DNA from: Aurantiochytrium sp. KH105
Lineage: Eukaryota; Sar; Bigyra; Thraustochytrida; Thraustochytriidae
NCBI GenBank assembly: GCA_003116975.1
Contig: BGKB01000082.1
Location: 235,570 to 299,569, forward strand
Length of the DNA stretch: 64,000 bases
Direction: 5' to 3'
Part shown: piece by piece, positions 39,763-49,600 of the stretch
Layout of the letters: each line of letters starts with the position of its first letter
How positions within the stretch are numbered: the first letter of the stretch is position 1
Program-made: the position numbers and the translations under genes
Notes under the pieces: generated by a model
The model's database searches: none
The model's input: only the letters and a program-made list of their open reading frames with translations
Told to the model about the DNA's origin: nothing

Positions 39763-41781
39763 ATGAACGTGCGCGCCAAGCAGCTGAGCGCCGTGGAGCG
39801 AATGCTCCGGCTGGAGTCGCCGATGGGGGGCGGGGCAGCGAACGGCAGCGCAACCAGTGGCGGCACCGGCGCAGGCCCGAATCTGAGTCAGCAGTGGAAG
39901 GTGCTCATTTACGATGCTGCCTGCAGGGATATCATCTCGCCGCTCATGACGGTGGGCAAGCTCCGCGAGAATGGCGTGACATTGCACATGCTTTTGGAGA
40001 GTCCGCGAGAAAGCATTCCCGAGGTCCCGGCCGTGTACTTTTTCGAGCCCACAGAGGCCAACATCCAGCGCTTTGTCCAAGATTGCGAGAAGCAGCTCTA
40101 CGATGCTGCATACCTGAACTTTAGCTCGCCCATTTCAAAGTCGCTCATGGACTTGCTAGCACGGCGACTTGTAGAGATCAACGCCGTCGGGCGTGTCGCT
40201 AAAGTGTACGACCAGTACCTGGGCTTTGTCTCGCTGGAGCCGCATCTCTTTTCGCTGAACCTGCGCGATTCCTTTGTCAAATACAACAGCCCAGCGCTGC
40301 CGGACACGGCAATTGAAGAAAGCATGCGGTCAATGGCGACGGGTGCTCTTTCGCTCGTGGCTACCCTGGGTGCCGTGCCGATTGTTCGGTGTCCGCCTGG
40401 GGGCCCAGCCGAAATGGTTGCGCGACAGGTGAACGAGATGTTACAGAACCTTTTACAAAACCAGGCTGGTTTCTTGTCACAAAATGCGGGGCGCGGAATA
40501 CTCGAGCAGCGACCCATGCTTCTCATTGTGGACCGTAGCGTCGACCTGGGCGGCCCGCTCCTGCACACTGCAGGATACCAGAACCTCGTTGATGATGTCT
40601 TGGACTTTGGGCTCAACCGCGTGCGCATCCCCGAGGCCTCCGGGGCCGAGGGCGGCAACAACGCTGGTGCCAGCGGCGCCGGGGCTAATAAGAGCAACGG
40701 TAAGGTGGTGACGCTTGACAAGGACACGGACAGCTTTTGGGCCGAGTATGCAGGGTCGATGATCTCTACGGCCGTAGAAACGCACAAGCAGGAGCTGGCG
40801 AGCGCCAAACAGCAGGAGGAGCGCATCAAGCAGCAGACGGGACGCGACCTGTCCTCGTTCAAGGACGCAGAGGACAGCGGCACTTCGTCGCTGCTCGGCA
40901 TTGTGCAGTCGCTTCCTGAGCTCAATAAGAAAAAGGAAACCCAGCTCAAGCATGGCGAAGTCTTGGTTGCAACCATGGGTGTAGTCTCGCGGCGCAAGCT
41001 GCACATGTTTGTGGAGCCGGAGGAGCAAATGGTATTCTCTCAGTACGCAGACAAGAAGGCCGTCCTGCAGCTGGCCTCGGACGCGCAGTTGTCATTGGAA
41101 GACAAGGTTCGCTTCCTTGCGGTTTATATTCTTTACACTTCGCCCTCTCAGCAGGACGTTGACGAGGTGAAGCAGGCCATGGTCGCTGCTGCTGAAGCAG
41201 AGTCGCTCGACCAGACCAAGCGCGACGAGCTTTTGCACGCCCTCGAGTACGTTCGCAAGATTCTCTCCTTGACGCGCTTTGGTGCCGGCGGTGGCGACGC
41301 GAGCGCGTCCACGTCGGCCCAGACTGGCGGTGGTGGGCTCTGGGACATTGCTAGCCTCACAAAGACGGCCCTGCACAACGCCAGCCGGCAGGTCAAGAGC
41401 ATGGTGGCCGACAACAAAGTCATGGCGGCCGTCCGCCTAATGGACCTTGCCTGCCGTGAAGCGACGTCAGAGGCGCAGATTGCCGAACAAGATGCCCAGC
41501 TCTTGTACCTTGACCCGAAGGTCAAGGGCGAGGTTGCTTCGCATGCCAGGATACGCGCAGGCTTCAACCGAGGTGTACTCTTTGTTGTGGGGGGAGGCTG
41601 TTTTGCCGAGTACAACAATCTCCAAGACTACGCCACGGGCAAGCTCTCTGTCAAGTCTACCCTGCCTCTTGGCGTCTCGAGTTCTTCGAGCAATCGCACG
41701 CAGAAAACTTACATTTATGGCTGCTCTGAGCTCGTCAATGCTTCTCGCTTTATGCAGCAGCTGGCCAAATGCATTAGCTAG
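39763..41781 (+). CDS. SLY1: Sly1/SCFD1-like Sec1/Munc18 protein
   Basis: This 672-residue SM-family protein should bind the ER-Golgi syntaxin (Sed5/syntaxin-5 type) and promote SNARE assembly. It starts VRAKQLSAVERML, then WKVLIYDAACRDIISPLMTVGKLRENGVTLHML, the classical Sly1 N-terminus. It continues with YLNFSSPISKSLMDLLA, RPMLLIVDRSVDLGGPLLHTAGYQ and DSFWAEYAGS. The C-terminal VVGGGCFAEYNNLQDYA and YGCSELVNASRFMQQL close the Sec1 domain. A Gly/Ala/Asn-rich insertion precedes the KVVTLDKDTDSFW segment. Start ATG 39763 gives the expected N-terminus, and the gene is intact in one exon. Confidence 0.94.
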   Translation: MNVRAKQLSAVERMLRLESPMGGGAANGSATSGGTGAGPNLSQQWKVLIYDAACRDIISPLMTVGKLRENGVTLHMLLESPRESIPEVPAVYFFEPTEANIQRFVQDCEKQLYDAAYLNFSSPISKSLMDLLARRLVEINAVGRVAKVYDQYLGFVSLEPHLFSLNLRDSFVKYNSPALPDTAIEESMRSMATGALSLVATLGAVPIVRCPPGGPAEMVARQVNEMLQNLLQNQAGFLSQNAGRGILEQRPMLLIVDRSVDLGGPLLHTAGYQNLVDDVLDFGLNRVRIPEASGAEGGNNAGASGAGANKSNGKVVTLDKDTDSFWAEYAGSMISTAVETHKQELASAKQQEERIKQQTGRDLSSFKDAEDSGTSSLLGIVQSLPELNKKKETQLKHGEVLVATMGVVSRRKLHMFVEPEEQMVFSQYADKKAVLQLASDAQLSLEDKVRFLAVYILYTSPSQQDVDEVKQAMVAAAEAESLDQTKRDELLHALEYVRKILSLTRFGAGGGDASASTSAQTGGGGLWDIASLTKTALHNASRQVKSMVADNKVMAAVRLMDLACREATSEAQIAEQDAQLLYLDPKVKGEVASHARIRAGFNRGVLFVVGGGCFAEYNNLQDYATGKLSVKSTLPLGVSSSSSNRTQKTYIYGCSELVNASRFMQQLAKCIS

Positions 41782-42243
41782 AAGAACATTTCAGTTAGAC
41801 CTTGTTGACATTTACGGATGATGCGGCGATCAATTTTTGCAGTACATGAGTATCTGGGTAGTACTGCTGTCTGGGGTTGGCAAAAGAGACGACTGATCAT
41901 CAGTCTTCCATCCAAGGAAGTAGATGAGGCGAGCTCGTGTGTGACGGACGATCAATCACTCAGTTCGTCGATTCATTCACGTTTGTCGATCGAGGGACAA
42001 GCATTTCTTGACAACAAAACAAAACAAAACAAAACAAAACCAAACATAACCAAACAAAACCTTGACGCGGAACTTGAACAAGACTGTCTCAAGGAAGTTA
42101 TCTCTGCACTGCAAGTGGTCAAAAACTTTTGGTGCGCGCTACTTTGCACAGCTGTGCCAGTGCCACAGTGAAGAGCATCATGTAGTAAAGTAAAAGCTCA
42201 AAATTTACCTCTTTTCTTTTTTCCATTTTCAGTGATTACAAAG
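41782..42243. repeat. Convergent intergenic region with AAAAC repeats
   Basis: AAAAC pentamers and variants lie at about 42015-42060. No gene is supported. Confidence 0.55.
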
Positions 42244-43329
42244 TTAGCCAAGCTCTTCTCTTTCAGCCTCGGCGCGCTGCTCTTCGAGAGAAAGCTCGAT
42301 CGCACCTAAACCTTGGCCAACAAAGAGCTCGTCGAGAGCCCGATTGCCACCCCATCCGCCATAAAGAATGATTTGGTCCGCAGCAAGAGAGATGCTCTGT
42401 CCGTACGAATCATCCGGACAATTTCCAAAAAATTGAGGCGAAAACCACTCGAGCTTTTCTGTATCGAGCGCGATGATGCGATCGGCCCGAATTGGCTTTT
42501 TGATGCGCTGGCCAACGCCATCAGAAGCTTCTGCTTCGAGGCGCTTCTGCTTGTCCTTGCGCAAAATAAAGCCCCCAATGCAAATGAAGTACTTGCCGAG
42601 CATACAGGAGGCCGCATACATGCGTGGCTCCACAACGTCCCCAGCGATGCCAGGACGCGTCCATACCATCGTCTCGATATCAAGCGACCAGACGTCGTTC
42701 AAATATCCGGGATAGCCTTCCTCATTCATTGTAGATCCAGCAAAGACGATGATGCGGCCATCAAAGGTGAGCTCCATGTTGTGGCCTTGTCGCGCGCTTG
42801 GGGGCTTTCCGGAAACCTGAGGCTCGATCCAAGTACTTGTGGCAGTATCAAAAATCCACATGTCATCGAAACACTCGGTTCCGTTCCATCCACCGTGAAT
42901 TACAATTTTGTCGCCAACGAGCGTCTGCGCATGGTTAAAGCGCGGTCGGGGACCAGCATTTGTTGCCGTGACTTCAACCCAGCACCATGATGTGGTGTCG
43001 AGGAAGAAGACTTCGTTGTGTAGCTTGCCGTTTGGTCCGCTTCCGCCAAAAATATACATGCGCTCTCCCACGACAGAAGCCCGGTGGCCATACCTTGCTG
43101 TTGGCGCACGTCCGCCCGTGCGAACTTTGTGCCACGTGTTGGTCTCCAGGTCGAGCGCCATGGTGTCACTGTAGTAGTCGAACTTGCCCTTGCCGCCATA
43201 GCAATGACCGCCAAAGAACAAGAGGTCACTGCCTACCACGGCAGTGGCATGGCCACCTCGCGCGCTCACGCGGCGCCCTTCGGTTTGCGGCTTGCGCCAT
43301 TTCAGCATGGCCTCCCCGGCGTCCTGCAT
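42244..43329 (-). CDS. Kelch-repeat protein
   Basis: The 361-residue protein is almost entirely a six-bladed kelch propeller. Six repeats with the paired-Gly signature are visible: DLLFFGGHCYGG, RMYIFGGSGPNG, KIVIHGGWNG, RIIVFAGS, YFICIGGF and QIILYGGWGG, each with the spaced Tyr/Trp (for example TNTWHKV). There is no BTB, F-box or other partner domain, so it probably acts as a protein-binding scaffold whose partner is unknown. Blade three resembles those of Rab9-effector-type kelch proteins, which is only a general similarity. ATG 43329 is the first ATG and no signal peptide is present. Confidence 0.9.
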   Translation of the reverse strand: MQDAGEAMLKWRKPQTEGRRVSARGGHATAVVGSDLLFFGGHCYGGKGKFDYYSDTMALDLETNTWHKVRTGGRAPTARYGHRASVVGERMYIFGGSGPNGKLHNEVFFLDTTSWCWVEVTATNAGPRPRFNHAQTLVGDKIVIHGGWNGTECFDDMWIFDTATSTWIEPQVSGKPPSARQGHNMELTFDGRIIVFAGSTMNEEGYPGYLNDVWSLDIETMVWTRPGIAGDVVEPRMYAASCMLGKYFICIGGFILRKDKQKRLEAEASDGVGQRIKKPIRADRIIALDTEKLEWFSPQFFGNCPDDSYGQSISLAADQIILYGGWGGNRALDELFVGQGLGAIELSLEEQRAEAEREELG

Positions 43330-43616
43330 TTCGACGAGCGCCTGCCTCGCTGGGCTGGGAGCTATGCAACTCGGTTTGCTCCTCCGAGGTCAAGAGCCTA
43401 GCCTCTTGACGACTATCGCGCACTTTCTTTTGTATGTTTGCGTGTGTGTATCCAAGGAAGGCAGACGCCTACGCCAACTGCAGCTCAGTCACTCTGAAAA
43501 AAGGTCTAACGGATCGATTCCAGACTTTGCGCCACTTTCCAAGGATCAAGTCTCGAAAAAAATGCATTTGGAAAAAGGAGCGCGCTCTACAAACGATCTT
43601 TACGCGTGCGCACGCC
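43330..43616. other. Divergent spacer between kelch and methyltransferase-Nudix genes
   Basis: About 290 bp that must hold both promoters. No specific element is recognised. Confidence 0.4.
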
Positions 43617-44975
43617 ATGGTCAACGACGCAGCAGCGACGGGCGTGGCCATCCTTGGGGCCGCGCTCGTTCTCGCGGCGGTGCGTATTCGACAACAAAGG
43701 GACAATGAAGACTTGTAAGAAAAGGAACGGAGGGGAAGGAAAAGGAATGGAATGGAGAAAAAGAAAAAGGGAAAGGCGTGAAGCCCCCAAAACCTGCGCA
43801 GCTGACACGCGGTCGTGATCGAGCGAAGGTTTGACGCGTGGTTCTCCGCACGTGATCTCTTGGATGCAACGACAAGCTTGTCGTCACCTCCTGCTGCGTC
43901 GCCGTACTCCACGGCGTCTCTTCGTGCGGCTGCGTGGAACTTGTGTCTCGTGGGTGCCGACGGCACAATCTCACCCCGCTTTGTGGACGTCGGGCCTGGA
44001 TGTGGCGCGCGACTCCAGTGGCTACGTCAATACAATCCTCAACTTGAAGCAAAGGGCATCTCCGTGGCAGGACTATGCGCAATGGAAAAGAAGGGAAACG
44101 CGATGCAATCCTGGGATGCAGTGGCAACATGGTACGGCGTGGGCCTCGCAGCCGCTGAGGATGAGCGCGCAGCTCGACTCGTGGCGATCCATGGTCTTCT
44201 CAAACCCGGAGGGCGATTCTTTGGTGAATTTCTCGTCTGCAAGGGACAGACGCGTTGGCAAGACGTCTACGAAAGTCGAGACGCGCTAAAAGCAGCCATG
44301 ATGAAGGCCGGCTTTGTTGACCTGGTTTTGCTGCAATTACCGGAAAGCTGGAGCAATGCCGTGCGCCAGGCTTCTCCGCAAGCCATGGGCCCTCGCGCAG
44401 CGTGGATCCGAACGCTCGTGGTCCAGGATAAGGTGAGCGGCGTGCGCGTCTTTGGTCGGCGAAGGGGGGGCGAGGCTTCATACAAGGCGCCACAAACACG
44501 GTTGTTTGACAAAGATGGGGCTTATTTACGCGCAGGGTGTCTGTGCGTCCGCAAAGAATCAGCCAGCAACGGACTTCAGGTGCTGCTTGTACGACGGAGA
44601 AGCAAAGAAAATGGCAAGTGGTCGTTGCCGGGTGGCGGCCAGGAGCATGGCGAAGCCCCCGGAGACACGGCGAAACGCGAGGCATTTGAGGAAGCAGGCG
44701 TGGAAGGGACCCTTGGTCCGTGCCTGGGAAGCTTTGCGAACACGAGCAAAAAGTCGAGCAGCAAGAAGACGCTAACGACGGCATTTGTGATCTTTGAGTC
44801 GAGGTTTGTTGACGACGGCCTGTGGCCAGAATCACTTTTGCGTGAGCGAAAATGGGTTTCTTTCGACCCTGATGCAGTGACCACCTTGCTGGACAAGGCG
44901 CACGACATGGAGATTGTTCGCGAAGGCGCGCGTCAGCTCGGGGCAGGTGCTGTTGTCTCTGCGTCATCCGATTGA
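43617..44975 (+). CDS. SAM methyltransferase-like + Nudix hydrolase fusion, probably two exons
   Basis: The main exon has no suitable ATG of its own. Joining an upstream ATG exon (43617-43714) to 43829-44975 across a GTAAGA-AAG intron gives 414 residues starting MVNDAAATGVAILGAALVLAA, a hydrophobic anchor. A donor at 43680 joined to 43824 is an alternative, so the junction is not certain. Residues about 34-230 look like a methyltransferase: FVDVGPGCG motif I and HGLLKPGGRFFGEFL. The C-terminal part is a Nudix hydrolase with a perfect Nudix box G-x5-E-x7-REAFEEAGV (about 302-324), preceded by NGKWSLPGG as in diphosphoinositol-polyphosphate or nucleotide hydrolases. Substrates are unknown. The last 43 bp overlap the end of the opposite acetyltransferase gene. 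Confidence 0.75.
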
Positions 44976-46357
44976 GTAGGGGTCGATGATGAGGGCGGGG
45001 CTGCTGTAGTTTGAGAGAAATCCTTGAGGTGCAAGAGCTCGGGCTTGCAAAACGAGCTCGCGAACTTGCGTTTCTTGTACGGGGCCAAAAGGTCCTGGAT
45101 CTGTGCGCGCTCAATTCGGATCACATACTGTCCTTTGAGATGATAAATGAGAGAGAGTGACTGCATTGTGCTGAGAATGTCCTCAGGTTTGATGCCAGTG
45201 GCCAGCGAGAGCGCTTCGAGAGTGAGCTGGTTGAGGTCTTGGTCCGAGAGCGCCACAAGGTGCTCTAAGAGAACGTAGGTCCAGTACGTCCTGTAGCTGA
45301 GCTTGCCGAGGTCGGAGAGCGGTTTTTCGGGGCTTCCCACTTCTTTTCGGCGCTTTGTGACCTCGTAGGAGAGCGAAATGATGAATTTTCCATAGCCTTT
45401 GCGCTGAAAGGGGGGCAACGTGACGATGCAAGCGAGATTGTAGTTTTCCTTGGAGTCCTTTTCTTTGCTAAAATAGCCAACTGGGTGTAAACCCTCGTCG
45501 TCTTCCTCGTAGAGCACGTAAAAGAAGAACGGCGTGGGGTCAAAGGACAAGGTCTTGTGCTCGATGAAGAGCTTGCCAAAGAGACAGAGGTTCTCGCCAA
45601 AGAGCTCTTCCCTCGAGCCTTCGATCTCGTACACGCAAATGCTTCGAGACGGGTCGCGGTAGATCATTTCGCCAGGGGGGCGTTGCTGTTCGCCCGCTCG
45701 GGAGGCCTGATAGGCTTCGAAACTAGCGCGCGTAGCAAAGTATTTAAAGGTGGTCTCGCAAATGTAGAGTTTGTCGCATTTTCCAAAATCTTCCGGGTAT
45801 GGACTGTAGTACCAGCAGTCAATTTCGTGCTTGCCAAGCTGGACGCGATTGATATTGCGGACCTTGGTGACTTCGTGCAGCTGATCCGAGCGCGTACGTT
45901 TTCGGTGCGAGGCATCGTCGGCTTCAACGTGTGCGCCAACGCCCAAGTTGCTGGAGCTGTCTCGATCGCGTCGCTTTCGATCAGAGCGAGGAGCAGGAAG
46001 AATAACCCGTTCCCCGAGACGATCGCGGGCGACCCAGGTGTCGAGACGGCGATCGAGTTCGGCAAAGTGAACATAGTATTCGTCTTCGCCTGCGAGCGAG
46101 GTTCGCGCTTGAATGACTGTCGCGGGGTGCACGACGGAATCTTCGCCGCTGAACCTCGTGCACAGGTACGTGCTCCCAACCTGGGCCTTCACGGCACCGA
46201 CGGTATCCGTGGCGGTGGCAGCCCCAGCACCAGCCCCAGCACCAGCACTTTCCTCATTCTTCGTACCATCCTGTTCTCGATCCTGCTGATCCGCGATCGA
46301 CGTCGGTGCGTCGGCAGACGACGCGGCGGCCTCCGACGGCATCTCGGCGGCGGGCAT
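44933..46357 (-). CDS. ESA1: MYST histone acetyltransferase, Esa1/Tip60-like
   Basis: This 474-residue nuclear enzyme should acetylate histone H4/H2A in a NuA4-type complex. A chromo/tudor-knot domain (about 62-115, with DEYYVHFAELDRRLDTWV) precedes the MYST domain (about 165-440). The catalytic Cys310 lies in ACIVTLP, the acetyl-CoA loop is QRKGYGK (318-324), and Glu344 sits in GSPEKPLSDLG. The segment where most MYST proteins have a C2HC zinc finger reads LYICETTFKYF and lacks the ligand set; yeast Esa1 also lacks it. The N-terminus is acidic and low in complexity. ATG 46357 is the first ATG. The C-terminal Ser/Thr/Pro tail overlaps the preceding gene on the other strand. Confidence 0.94.
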   Translation of the reverse strand: MPAAEMPSEAAASSADAPTSIADQQDREQDGTKNEESAGAGAGAGAATATDTVGAVKAQVGSTYLCTRFSGEDSVVHPATVIQARTSLAGEDEYYVHFAELDRRLDTWVARDRLGERVILPAPRSDRKRRDRDSSSNLGVGAHVEADDASHRKRTRSDQLHEVTKVRNINRVQLGKHEIDCWYYSPYPEDFGKCDKLYICETTFKYFATRASFEAYQASRAGEQQRPPGEMIYRDPSRSICVYEIEGSREELFGENLCLFGKLFIEHKTLSFDPTPFFFYVLYEEDDEGLHPVGYFSKEKDSKENYNLACIVTLPPFQRKGYGKFIISLSYEVTKRRKEVGSPEKPLSDLGKLSYRTYWTYVLLEHLVALSDQDLNQLTLEALSLATGIKPEDILSTMQSLSLIYHLKGQYVIRIERAQIQDLLAPYKKRKFASSFCKPELLHLKDFSQTTAAPPSSSTPTQSDDAETTAPAPS

Positions 46358-46645
46358 GGCGCCGGCGCGCGCGTCTGACGCTTTCGATGGTTTGTTTGTC
46401 TGTTTGATTCGTTTGATTTGTTTGCTTGCTTCTCTGGGCTCGTGGCTGGGTTCCCATTGTTCCCTCGAGCTATCCGTTTGCGTCTTCGTGTTTTTCTTCT
46501 TTTTGACGAAGGCAAGAGCAAGCTAAACTGCACGCACTATTCATCTGGCAGGGCGTAGGCAAGGCGGATCGATGTGAAGACATTGCATTGGACGTCTGTG
46601 GCCCGAGAGCACGATGCCACTGCAGCGAGAGGGGCGCAAAGAAGA

Positions 46646-49600
46646 ATGGCCCAGGCGCCGGCGTGCAGCGGCAGGGGCGATGACTGGGTCGCGGCCGCGG
46701 CGCTGGGGAGCGCGTGCGCCGGCCCAAGGCTAGCAGTGTCCGGAAAAGAAGAAGAAGGAGGAGAAGAAGAACTGGAGCACACGTGGCCAGCATGGGCGGA
46801 AGCGCCTTCATCGCCGCACTTTGAAGCGGCCAAGGACGCTCTCGTTTCGCTGATCCCCGCGCGAGAATGCGCGCTGGCTTCAGGGCAAATGCTCGTGGCG
46901 CGCATACTTGGCAAGGAAGGTATCGAGGCGAGCGTGGAGCTTGTCGAGGCTATTTTAGCGGCAAAACGACACATGACCGCGCGCGAGGCTCGAGATTTCC
47001 CGCACAAGTTTTCGTGCGTTCGTGTGGCAGACTTGGCGCACGGAAATCTTCAGGACGAAGACCTGCTCGAGGTTTGCTGTGGCGTGTTTCCTCGGCTCGA
47101 GATCCTCAAACTGCATGGAAATTGCCTGCGCAGTCTGCCGAATCTGTACACGCTTGGATCGCACCTTCGCATGCTCGATCTTTCGGCCAATGGACTTGAA
47201 AGATTGCCGCACAACGAGTCTGTGTGGGCGCACTTTCGGTGTCTTGGCGTCCTTTTTCTGCACGACAATCAGATTACCGCGCCGCAGTCATTGCTGGCGC
47301 TCGTTTCGTGCCATGCACTGCGGCATCTCACCCTCCGAGGGAATCCTTTGGCGCAGCGCGAGCGATATCGTGGGCTTGTACTCGAGCGCGTGCCGCAACT
47401 CTCTGCGATTGATGCCTTTGTTGTCGCCGACATGGAGCAGCACGTGTGCGAAACGTGCTCGCCTGGACTTTTGCGGGCAAAGGATTCGCCCTTTGCAAGC
47501 CACGCATGCGGCGACCAGCTCAGTTTTACCTTTGCCCTGCCACGCACCTTTGCAGGCGGGCTTTCGTATGCAGGCGCATATGCGATGAGCCAGGCGATCA
47601 CAAGTCGCTCGACGAGCACCTTAGAGAGCGCCAAAGATCGTCTCCTCTGGGAGCTAGACACCCATTTATACGCGTTGGCGCGAGTGCGACGAAAGTCATC
47701 TCCGGCAACGAGCATCCAATGCGTGCTGCGGGGCTGGCTGTGTCGATGTGCGGAGCGACGACGACGTGACCGCGAGAGCGGGGCAGCGCGGCGTATTCAA
47801 GCACTCTGGCGTGGCTGGGAGCTGCGTGACAGGCTGGAGCGTGATGCGGAGAGCTTGCTGTTGGATCTTGCTCCAGACCTGCTTATTCGTCATGATGGTA
47901 CGCGTGTGGAGCGCCATGGGGTCGCGGCTCGGCGGCGGCGCAAAGGTGGGTCGGAGATCGAGGACGAAGAAGCACGGGCCGAGGCGGCCCGGCGTCGGCG
48001 ACTTTTCAAAGGCGTGGGATCTGTAGAGCAGCAAGCCGCTGTGGCCATTCAGCGTGTGTGGATGAAACGGGACGTGTGCGCACACCGCGCGGCAAGTGCG
48101 ACAGTACTTGCCTCCTTTTTCTCCTCGGTGCAGACGTATACGCGAGGCGCCACAGAGACGCTTCGACGGCGTGGGTTTTCCGGGCAAGACGTCGCTTTCG
48201 TTGCGTGCCACCGCGACATTGACCCCGAGGCATTTGAAGCCGTCTTGAAGTTTTCTTGCGCTTATGCTTTGCGAGTCGCTGATGCGAATATTGACACGGG
48301 GGCCTCGGACACGACATTGGCCGAGTGTTTTCTTGGCAAGAGCGCGCTGGAGGTGCAGCGGGGCGACTCGAAGGAGAGCTTTTCCTATCTTTCGGGCAAA
48401 AGGCGACTCGAGACATCATTGCAGTCGATGCACGCACGATGCGCCTCTATGCAAGCCATGTGCGCGCGCTGGGGCGATACCGAGGCATGGAATGCCAAGC
48501 GAAACAGGTTTTGGCGCGACATTCGCAGACTCGAGGCCTCGATGGCGGTCATGCAAGACAGATTGACTGCCTTGCATTCGAATCCTCGATCTCTTGCTCA
48601 CACGTGCTGGTCTCGAGACGCTCGTTTTGCCAAAGTTTCGCGGCGTGTTGCGGGAATTCGCCGGCCGCCTCGATTGGATGCGATGCTGGCATCGATGCAA
48701 GCGCAACGTCTTGAGGACGCCAGAGCCGATACGATTGAGGCGCAACTTTCGCGAAGCCCGCTCTATGTGCTATATGGCCCGCTTGCTCAGCCGAGCGTCC
48801 TGGCATGGGCCATGCACGCGTTACGTGCGCTCCTGCGGCGCGAAAAGGTCGCGCGTCGCTTGAAGATTATCAGTGGTCCTCTTCTCGCTGCGAAAAAGTC
48901 AAGGACGCAGGGGGCTCTCGTGGAGGTTTACCCTGGCGAGAAGGTTATGCGGGAAGCGGGCGTCCGTCTTGCGCAGAGTGTATGGCGCGCGTATGCAGCA
49001 CGCAAGGCGCATAATGTCCAAGCACGAGCCCTTTTGCAGCGCGGGGCAATATGCATTCAGCGTGCGTGGAGAAGTGCCCCGTTTCGAGCACGAATGGCAT
49101 TTGTGGAGAGCTTGGCGCAATACTTGCAGAGACTTGACGTGATGACGTACCGTAAGGCGTATTATTTGCTCCCGGGCGATGCCACAAATGGAAGCCTGGA
49201 CTGGGCCAAGAACGGTGCAGACAGTGACGATGTGGACAATGAAGATGCTGACAAAGGCTCTTCGTTTCGCATAGGGCAGGCCCAAGAGGTCCCAACGGAG
49301 GAAGCGAACCAGTCGCCGTGCTTGTTCATCGAGGAATCTGTGCTGCGCGTAATTCGCCGACTCAAGGGACGCAAACTTTTGCGAAATCCATCAACGTTGA
49401 TGGCGGCACAGGAATCGAGTCTCGGGAGTGAGTGCACCTTTAGTTATGCCAACCACCTGCGTTTACTGTCGGCACGTAGTAGTCCAACGACGCTTGGACG
49501 TGAGGTTCGGGACTCGGCACCAGAGTCTATCGCTTCATCGGATGGCGAAGCTGCCGACTTTTGGATTCGTCCCCCGCCTTGGCACCGCACGTTTTTAAGG

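Noticed and set aside
43815-44975. GTG start for the methyltransferase-Nudix protein
   Set aside because: A eukaryotic nuclear gene starting at GTG is unlikely. An upstream ATG exon with a GTAAGA donor joins in frame and supplies a sensible N-terminus.
44933-46357. Missing C2HC zinc finger as a sign of a broken acetyltransferase
   Set aside because: Yeast Esa1 also lacks this zinc-ligand set, and the catalytic Cys, Glu and acetyl-CoA loop are all intact here.
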